Part shown: positions 57,552 through 64,000 of the stretch, piece by piece
Position numbering within the stretch: position 1 is the first letter of the stretch
Layout: each line of letters opens with the position of its first letter
Assembly (NCBI GenBank): GCA_905234985.1
Contig: CAJOJQ010000004.1
Coordinates: forward strand, 51,592-115,591
Origin: an uncultured Christensenellaceae bacterium
GTDB taxonomy: Bacteria > Bacillota > Clostridia > Christensenellales > Aristaeellaceae
DNA length: 64,000 nucleotides
Reading direction: 5' to 3'
The notes under the pieces: generated by a model
The model's input: only the letters and a program-made list of their open reading frames with translations
What the model was told of the DNA's origin: nothing
Database searches by the model: none
Translations under genes and position numbers: made by a program

Positions 57552-58382
57552 TCAGCCCTTTACGGCTGATGACGCGATTCCCTGAATAAACTGTTTCTGG
57601 AAGATCAGATAACAGATCACTACTGGTATTATAGCAATACTTGTCGCCGCAAACAAGCCCGCGTAGTCTGTGGAATACCGACCGCTGAACATATTTAACG
57701 CAATACTCAATAATTGTTTGCTCTCCGAACGGATCATGAGATAAGGCCAAAGATAATCTTCCCATGCCCATAAAAATTGGAATATTGCCATGCTCGCAAC
57801 TGTGTTTCGTAGCATAGGTATGACGATTCTATGGAAAATGTAGAACTCATTTGCTCCGTCAATACGAGCAGCTTCCAGGATTTCATCCGGCACAGCGGTG
57901 CAGCTTTGCCGCATCAAAAAGATTCCAAAGGCAGTAAACAAGCTGGGAATAATCAAGGCTTGGAATTGATTCAGCCATCCCAGGTATTGCATCATGCTAT
58001 ATCGCGGGATGATGGTTACTACGCCGGGAACCATCATGGTGGCGATCACCATTCCAAATACCATCTGCCTCCCGCGGAATTCATACTTGCAAAGCACGAA
58101 GCCAGCAATCGCGCTTGTGTATATCGTGATGACGGAAAGAACGAAAGCATAGCTTAAGCTGTTGAGAAAGTAACGCAAAAATGCCATTTTGCTCAAGGCG
58201 TTTTCATAGTTTTCCCAAGTTGGGTTCTGTGGCAGAAAATGTTGAGACAGCGCGCTGATTTCAGCGTTGGTTTTGAAAGAGGAAGCAAGCATCCACAGGA
58301 AGGGAAGAATGGTGATGATACTGAAAGCAAGAAGCAAAAACGTAAGAACAAGGGACTTTATTCTCATTGTTTTCATATGCAT
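57552..58382 (-). CDS. Carbohydrate ABC transporter permease
   Basis: LEAARIDGANEFYIFHRIVIPMLRN; C-terminal FIQGIASSAVKG. Confidence 0.93.
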   Translation of the reverse strand: MHMKTMRIKSLVLTFLLLAFSIITILPFLWMLASSFKTNAEISALSQHFLPQNPTWENYENALSKMAFLRYFLNSLSYAFVLSVITIYTSAIAGFVLCKYEFRGRQMVFGMVIATMMVPGVVTIIPRYSMMQYLGWLNQFQALIIPSLFTAFGIFLMRQSCTAVPDEILEAARIDGANEFYIFHRIVIPMLRNTVASMAIFQFLWAWEDYLWPYLMIRSESKQLLSIALNMFSGRYSTDYAGLFAATSIAIIPVVICYLIFQKQFIQGIASSAVKG

Positions 58383-58390
58383 TCCCCCCT

Positions 58391-59287
58391 TTACTGACCA
58401 TTTTCCCCGGCAGCCTTAAAGGAAACTGCCGTAAGAATTGCGATGATCAAAAACAGAATAAAAGACATTGCGGATGCATACCCAAAGTTGTACTTGGAAA
58501 ATGCCTGGTCAAATATCAAATAAGACGCAAGATATGTTTTCGTCCCTGGCCCGCCCTGTGTCAGAACCATGACCGGAATATACGTTTGAAAATAGGAAAT
58601 GAACGAAGTGATCACAATGAAAATCACCGTGGGTTTCAACAAAGGCAAAGTAATTCTAAAGAAACGCTGACGCGCATTGGCGCCGTCTATTTCCGCCGCT
58701 TCAAAGCAATCCATGGGCAGAGAGTACATGCCGCCCAGGAAGATTACGACAGCATAGCCAAAGTCTTTCCATATGGTCAGCAGCAAGATCGCTATCATGG
58801 CATATCGGCCGTCAAACAGCCAGTTGATTTTGGATCCCAGCAATTGATTCAATAATCCAAATTGAGGATCATACATGTTTTTCCAAACAAAAGCAACAGC
58901 CACCATCGGCGTAATGGTGGGCATGTAGTATAGCATGCGAAAAAAAGACCTGGCTTTCACAAGCTTGGAAAACAATGCGGAAGCAAGCAGCAAGCCAATG
59001 ATCACCCTTGCCGCAACCGCGACGATAGAAAAAACACCGGTATTCTTCATGGAAAACCAGAATAAGCTGTTATTCAATACTGTCTGCCAATTTTTTAACC
59101 CAATTGGTTTAAACTGCCCTTTTAACGGATTCCAAAGATGGAAGCTTCCATAAAAAGCAGCAAAAATAGGAATATAAAAAAACACCAAAAAGAATAGAAT
59201 CAAAGACGCAACAACTGTATTTCGCAGTACGATTTCACTTTTGCTGCGAAGAGAGTTTGCGCTTTTTATTCGTTTTTGCATATTCAT
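58391..59287 (-). CDS. Sugar ABC transporter permease
   Basis: FEAAEIDGANARQRFFRITLPLLKP; TM segments. Confidence 0.93.
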   Translation of the reverse strand: MNMQKRIKSANSLRSKSEIVLRNTVVASLILFFLVFFYIPIFAAFYGSFHLWNPLKGQFKPIGLKNWQTVLNNSLFWFSMKNTGVFSIVAVAARVIIGLLLASALFSKLVKARSFFRMLYYMPTITPMVAVAFVWKNMYDPQFGLLNQLLGSKINWLFDGRYAMIAILLLTIWKDFGYAVVIFLGGMYSLPMDCFEAAEIDGANARQRFFRITLPLLKPTVIFIVITSFISYFQTYIPVMVLTQGGPGTKTYLASYLIFDQAFSKYNFGYASAMSFILFLIIAILTAVSFKAAGENGQ

Positions 59288-59300
59288 CTTCCTTCCGTCA

Positions 59301-59330
59301 ATCCGGCGGAGAGAAGACTCTCCGCCGGAT
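59301..59330 (-). other. Intercistronic hairpin between SBP and permease
   Basis: ATCCGGCGGAGAG-AAGA-CTCTCCGCCGGAT, 13-bp perfect stem. Confidence 0.8.
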
Positions 59331-59341
59331 ACGGGTGAACA

Positions 59342-60688
59342 TTATTTTGCTTCAGATGCATACGTATACTGAGGTTCTACAGAAACAAATTCGCTGCCTT
59401 CCAGCTCCATGTTGCAGGTTTCTTCTGCATTCTTCAGGGCAGTTTCGATATCTGCGCCATTGTAGAAGATATCTTCCAGGGCTATTTTCATGTTGTTTTC
59501 CACAGCGCTGGGCATGGGGCCGGGCCAGATATAGCGGTCAATGTGGTTCGCCAGAACCGCAATGCTGGAAACACCCAGAATATCCGCATCTTCCGCCAGG
59601 GATTTCTTGGCCGGGAACACGGAGTTGGCAAGAACAAATTGCTTCTGCAGCGCATCCTTCGCCAGGAAGAAGCGAATAATGTCCTGCGCTACGGCCTGCT
59701 GGTCTGCCGGAGCATTCTTGTTGACGCCAAAGGTGGATTCACCGTTGTAGCGATGATAGGCGTAAGGCACTTCTTCCGTGGGCGTCGGGATTTCAAAGCT
59801 GCCGAATTCGGTTTCGGGCCACAGCGACTGGAACAGGCCATGCATGAATCCCCAGCCCAAGTACATAGCGATCATGCCTTGTCCGAAATTGTCGCCGGAA
59901 TTATTGCCAAAGTTGTAATCGCCGCTGCCATCCACCTCATAGATATCCTTCATGCGCTGAATGACAGCCTTGATGGCATCATTGTTGAAGGAAACCTTAT
60001 TGTCGGCGGTAAACAGGTTCTGGCCATACTGATACTGCATGCCCAACACATCGCCCTGAGCACCGCCATTGAAGCTAAAACCAGCCTGTACCAGATTGCC
60101 ATTTTCATCCCGGATGGTCAGCTTTTTGGCTACTTCACGGAATTCATCCCATGTCTTGGGTATGTCCGCTTCCGTCAGCCCGGCAGCCGCCCACATAGCT
60201 TTGTTATAGTACATGGTAGCTGTCATCATGCCATAGTCAGTGTAATACACCTTCCCATCAATGATATGGGCAGATACGCCGACGAAATCAGCTTCCAGAT
60301 CCTCAACGGGGATATCATAGGGAGCCAAGTAACCAATGACGTTTTCGTGATAGCTGTTGTGGACGTTGAAGATCGCAGGACCGTCCTTACCCTGAAGCGC
60401 AAGGGGGAGTTTGGTCCAGTAATCATCCCAGGGATTTTCAACCAACGTGATTTTTACATTGGGATGAATTGCAGTATATTCATCCACAACTGCCTGGAAC
60501 AGCTTGTCCGAGCCGGTCCAGTACCAGAACTCAACGGCAATGTCTTCCCCATTGTTGATGGGTTTTGACGTGTCGTACTGGATGGTGCTGCCGATGATGG
60601 TCGATTCTTCTGCAAATGCGCCGCATGCGCTCAGCAGCAAGGCAAGTGCAAGAACCAGGGAAAGAGCACGGCGGGTGAGGTGTTTCAT
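59342..60688 (-). CDS. Sugar ABC transporter extracellular solute-binding protein
   Basis: Signal peptide MKHLTRRALSLVLALALLLSACGAFA; VEFWYWTGSDKLFQAVVDEYTAIHPNVKI. Confidence 0.93.
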   Translation of the reverse strand: MKHLTRRALSLVLALALLLSACGAFAEESTIIGSTIQYDTSKPINNGEDIAVEFWYWTGSDKLFQAVVDEYTAIHPNVKITLVENPWDDYWTKLPLALQGKDGPAIFNVHNSYHENVIGYLAPYDIPVEDLEADFVGVSAHIIDGKVYYTDYGMMTATMYYNKAMWAAAGLTEADIPKTWDEFREVAKKLTIRDENGNLVQAGFSFNGGAQGDVLGMQYQYGQNLFTADNKVSFNNDAIKAVIQRMKDIYEVDGSGDYNFGNNSGDNFGQGMIAMYLGWGFMHGLFQSLWPETEFGSFEIPTPTEEVPYAYHRYNGESTFGVNKNAPADQQAVAQDIIRFFLAKDALQKQFVLANSVFPAKKSLAEDADILGVSSIAVLANHIDRYIWPGPMPSAVENNMKIALEDIFYNGADIETALKNAEETCNMELEGSEFVSVEPQYTYASEAK

Positions 60689-60720
60689 GGTCACACATCC
60701 TTTCTTGTTGATTTGCGATA

Positions 60721-60734
60721 GTATAGCGCTAAAC
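60721..60734. promoter_or_regulatory. Putative LacI-type operator downstream of the SBP -10 box
   Basis: Minus strand GTTTAGCGCTATAC, 6/7 palindromic pairs, central GC-rich core. Confidence 0.45.
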
Positions 60735-60741
60735 CAATTCA

Positions 60742-60769
60742 ATTATACTTGCGTTTGTCAAATTGTCAA
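60742..60769 (-). promoter_or_regulatory. Promoter of SBP operon (TTGACA-16-TATAAT)
   Basis: Minus strand TTGACA (60769-60764), 16-bp spacer, TATAAT (60747-60742). Confidence 0.8.
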
Positions 60770-60859
60770 TAGTAAATTCCCGTTTTTTATAAAAAATTTT
60801 GATTTTCAAGAATAATTTGCTCTTTTTCTCTTGTGTCGGTTCCGATTTCATGTTATCAT

Positions 60860-60874
60860 TGGTTTAATAAACCA
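60860..60874. promoter_or_regulatory. Palindromic putative operator TGGTTTAATAAACCA upstream of LacI
   Basis: 7-bp perfect arms around a single central base, 20 bp upstream of the start codon. Confidence 0.65.
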
Positions 60875-60894
60875 GTTTGTCAAGGAGGAACGAC

Positions 60895-61917
60895 ATGGTA
60901 ACGCTCAAGGACATTGCAGAGGAAGCACACGTCAGCTTGATGACAGTTTCCAATGTAGTAAATGGAAAACACAATAAAGTATCAAAAGAAAAATTGAAGG
61001 AGATCCAGGATCTCCTTCAAAAGCGGAATTATGTTCAAAATGCCTCCGCCCGCAGCTTGGCAAAAGCAAATTCCAATATAGTTGCAATCATTCTTCGCAG
61101 TATCGGACAAGAGAACTCTTTGAGTTCTCCGCACAACGCCCATTTAGTTGGTTCTATTGTGCGTTATATTCAGGAATTGGGTTATTACGCTATGATCAAT
61201 CTGGTTGAAGATTGTACAAGCATTGCAAAAAGCATCCGGAGCTGGAATGTGCAGGCCGCCATTTTCCTGGGCATGTTTGACGATGAAATTGAGCAGATTT
61301 ATGCGCTCAGCAATATCCCCATGGTTTTTATCGACAGTTATTCTGCGATCCGGCAATTATCCAACGTGGGCATTGATGATTATAAAGGCGGACAATTGGC
61401 CGCCGAATATTTGATCAAAAACGGGCACAAGCATGTGGCATTCGTCAGCCCGCCCAACTATGATAACGGCGTAGTTCAGCATCGCTTAAAGGGATTTAAG
61501 GATGTTTTAGCACAGCACGGCCTTTCCTTGAACTCAGAGCATTGTTTTTCTGTGATTTCCGATGCTGATCCAGAACAAATTAACCAAGCTGTTGATCAAT
61601 TAATGCTGATCAAGAATGAGATTACTGCCGTGTTTGTTACCAGCGACGGTTTGGCTGCCTCATTGATCAGCGGATTACATCGATACGGGCTTCGGATTCC
61701 GGCGGATCTTTCCGTAATCGGCTTTGATAATATGACCATCAGCAAACAAATCTATCCACCTTTAACGACGATTGCACAGGATTTGGAACTAAAAGCACGT
61801 TTGGCGGTTGAAATCCTGAATGGCCGATTAAATAACTTAAATTCATCAGCAGAATCCCGTATTTTGGATGTTTGTTTAATCGAAAGAGAGTCGGTGATCA
61901 ACATCTCTGATCAGTAA
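60895..61917 (+). CDS. LacI family transcriptional regulator
   Basis: MVTLKDIAEEAHVSLMTVSNVVNGKHNKVSKEKLKEI. Confidence 0.95.
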   Translation: MVTLKDIAEEAHVSLMTVSNVVNGKHNKVSKEKLKEIQDLLQKRNYVQNASARSLAKANSNIVAIILRSIGQENSLSSPHNAHLVGSIVRYIQELGYYAMINLVEDCTSIAKSIRSWNVQAAIFLGMFDDEIEQIYALSNIPMVFIDSYSAIRQLSNVGIDDYKGGQLAAEYLIKNGHKHVAFVSPPNYDNGVVQHRLKGFKDVLAQHGLSLNSEHCFSVISDADPEQINQAVDQLMLIKNEITAVFVTSDGLAASLISGLHRYGLRIPADLSVIGFDNMTISKQIYPPLTTIAQDLELKARLAVEILNGRLNNLNSSAESRILDVCLIERESVINISDQ

Positions 61918-62079
61918 AAGATGATAACATATAGCATACCGGGAATCGTTTGGCATGCCCCATGTTGATAGGTATTACATTGTACCAACCTGAAATCCAA
62001 GGTAGTTTTGTTTCGCATTTTAATAGATTTCTTGATTTTGCGAAATAATATGATATAATGAGAATCGAGGTGATGAAGT

Positions 62080-63270
62080 ATGCGTTTGATCCAGCGGGAT
62101 TTTTACTTGGACAAGCTGAAAGAAGTCATGGGGACGCCTGATATCAAGGTCATCACAGGGGTGCGCCGCAGCGGAAAATCCAAGCTGCTGGAATCGTTCA
62201 TGGCGTATGTTATGTCGGCTGATGAGAACGCGAATGTGATTCACGTAAATTTCAATCTGGAAATCTATGAGAATCTCATGGAGCATCACGCGCTGAATCA
62301 GTACATTGAGAATGCCTATGTGGATGGCAAGAACAATTATGTGTTTATTGATGAGGTGCAGATGTGTGACGGCTTTGAGAAAGCCATCAACAGTCTCCAC
62401 GCCTCCGAGAAATATGACATTTATATCACGGGTTCCAACGCTTTCCTACTGAGCAGCGATTTGGCAACGCTGTTCACAGGCCGCACCTTTGAAATCGAGG
62501 TCTATCCCTTCTCCTTCGCGGAGTTTATGCAGTATTTTGAACTGAATGATCCATATGCCGCTTTCACTCGCTATATCCAGGAAGGCGGCATGTCTGGCTC
62601 TTATCTGTATAAGACACCGGAGACCAAATACAGCTATATTTCCGATGTGTTCAACACGCTGATCGTCCGGGATATTCAGCGGAAGTATAAAATCAGGAAT
62701 ATGCCCCTCATGGAACGCCTCTGCGATTTCCTGATCGACAATATCTCCAACCTAACCTCTACCCGCAGCGTGGCCGCCAACTTTATTAAAGAGCAAGTGG
62801 TAACCAATGACCGCACCATCAGCGCCTACATCAAATATCTGTGCAATGCGTTCGCTTTCTATAAGGTGCGCCGCTATGACATTCAGGGCAAGCGGTATCT
62901 GGCGTCCAATGATAAGTATTATCTGAGCGACCATTCCTTCAAGTATGCGAAGCTGGGCACCAAGAATGCTGACTATGGCCGGATGATCGAGAACATCGTT
63001 GCCATTGAATTGCTGCGCCGAGGATATGAATTGTATGCCGGGGTGCTTTATAAAAAAGAAATCGACTTTGTTGCTATTAAACGCAATGAGAAGATGTATA
63101 TCCAGGTAGCCAATAGTGTGGACGATCCTGACACCTTCCAGCGGGAGATTGACCCATTGATGAAAATTAAGGACAATTATCCCAAAATGATCCTTGCTCG
63201 TACCCATCAGGAAGCCTATCAGCATGAGGGAATACAGATCGTGGATGTGGCAGATTGGCTGTTACAATAA
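62080..63270 (+). CDS. ATP-binding protein, AAA + DUF4143-type
   Basis: Walker A GVRRSGKSKLLESF, Walker B YVFIDEVQM, ITGSNAFLLSSDLATLFTGR; C-terminal KKEIDFVAIKRNEKMYIQV. Confidence 0.9.
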   Translation: MRLIQRDFYLDKLKEVMGTPDIKVITGVRRSGKSKLLESFMAYVMSADENANVIHVNFNLEIYENLMEHHALNQYIENAYVDGKNNYVFIDEVQMCDGFEKAINSLHASEKYDIYITGSNAFLLSSDLATLFTGRTFEIEVYPFSFAEFMQYFELNDPYAAFTRYIQEGGMSGSYLYKTPETKYSYISDVFNTLIVRDIQRKYKIRNMPLMERLCDFLIDNISNLTSTRSVAANFIKEQVVTNDRTISAYIKYLCNAFAFYKVRRYDIQGKRYLASNDKYYLSDHSFKYAKLGTKNADYGRMIENIVAIELLRRGYELYAGVLYKKEIDFVAIKRNEKMYIQVANSVDDPDTFQREIDPLMKIKDNYPKMILARTHQEAYQHEGIQIVDVADWLLQ

Positions 63271-63287
63271 AATCGTTGGAGGAGAAC

Positions 63288-63920
63288 ATGAAAGCCGTTA
63301 TTTATGCCCGCTATTCTTCCGACAATCAACGGGAAGAAAGCATCGAAGGACAGGTTCGGGAGTGCCTGGAATACGCGAAACGGAATGACATTACCGTTCT
63401 GTGCAACTACATTGACCGGGCCATGTCCGCCCGCACGGCTGACCGGTCGGAGTTCCAGCGGATGATCCGGGACAGTGAAAAGCATTTGTTTGATGTTGTG
63501 CTGGTCTGGAAGTTGGATCGTTTCTCACGGGATCGGTATGACAGCGCCTATTACAAGCATATCCTGAAAAAGAATGGCGTGAAGGTGCTGTCGGCGAAAG
63601 AGAATATCTCCGATGGGCCGGAAGGCATCATCCTGGAATCCATGCTGGAGGGGTATGCAGAATACTATTCCGCCGAGCTATCGCAGAAAATTCACCGCGG
63701 ACAGAAAGAAAATGCCCTAAAATGCCGGAATAATGGCGGCAATACCCCTTTGGGATATATGGTTGGTCCTGAAGGCGTTTTGGTTCTCGATCCCATGACC
63801 GCCCCCTTGGTAACGGAGATTTTTACCCGATACGATGAGGGCGAAACGATTTCAGAGATTACAAATTCGCTCAAAGAACGGGGCCTGAAAACCAAAAAGG
63901 GATGGTATCCCTTTTTGTAA
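63288..63920 (+). pseudogene. Serine recombinase, truncated C-terminus
   Basis: MKAVIYARYSSDNQREESIEGQVRECLEYA; DVVLVWKLDRFSRDRYDS; stops after LKERGLKTKKG, where the recombinase domain would normally continue. Confidence 0.8.
63894..63916. repeat. Perfect inverted repeat at recombinase truncation point
   Basis: AAAAAGGGAT-GGT-ATCCCTTTTT (10-bp arms). Confidence 0.85.
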
Positions 63921-64000
63921 ACACTTTTCTTGTCCGTGCTCTCCGAACCATCCCGCACGATACCCAGCGCTTCAAATTTGTACCCTTCCGGCTTTACCAC

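Noticed and set aside
1-64000. CRISPR array, tRNA or rRNA genes
   Set aside because: No regularly spaced identical repeats, no rRNA-like sequence, and no tRNA cloverleaf noticed by eye; a tRNAscan/Infernal run would be needed to exclude them formally.

Overview
The window is a dense carbohydrate-utilisation region that looks Gram-positive (Firmicutes/Clostridia-like: LacI regulators, SBP-permease-permease ABC transporters with no ATPase in the cluster, mostly cytosolic glycosidases). It contains four sugar ABC transporter operons, three LacI regulators, one LysR, and a large set of plant-polysaccharide glycosidases: GH13 x2, GH95, GH140-like, GH29, GH42, GH78, GH127, GH43-like, GH28 x2, GH31 x2, GH38, and two uncharacterised alpha/alpha-barrel-like proteins. 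A roughly 12.5 kb operon (17058-29585) links LacI, GH42, GH78, a FucI/AraA-like isomerase, a split transketolase (N + C subunits), an FGGY kinase and GH127. With the neighbouring GH140/DUF4038 gene it fits a candidate D-apiose (rhamnogalacturonan-II side-chain) pathway. An IS1634-type element (about 11646-13598) is flanked by a 33-bp direct repeat, and that duplicated sequence is itself a near-consensus promoter (TTGACA-17-TACAAT). All four ABC operons carry a strong hairpin between the binding-protein gene and the first permease gene. LacI#1 has a consensus promoter and two palindromic operators (TTGTAACCGGTTACAA). The right end (about 51-64 kb) appears lower in GC and more accessory: an orphan response regulator, a sigma/HTH-like protein, a DUF4143 ATPase, and a truncated serine recombinase ending at a perfect inverted-repeat junction. 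I found no tRNA, rRNA or CRISPR. All calls come from reading the sequence and translations; no database search was run.
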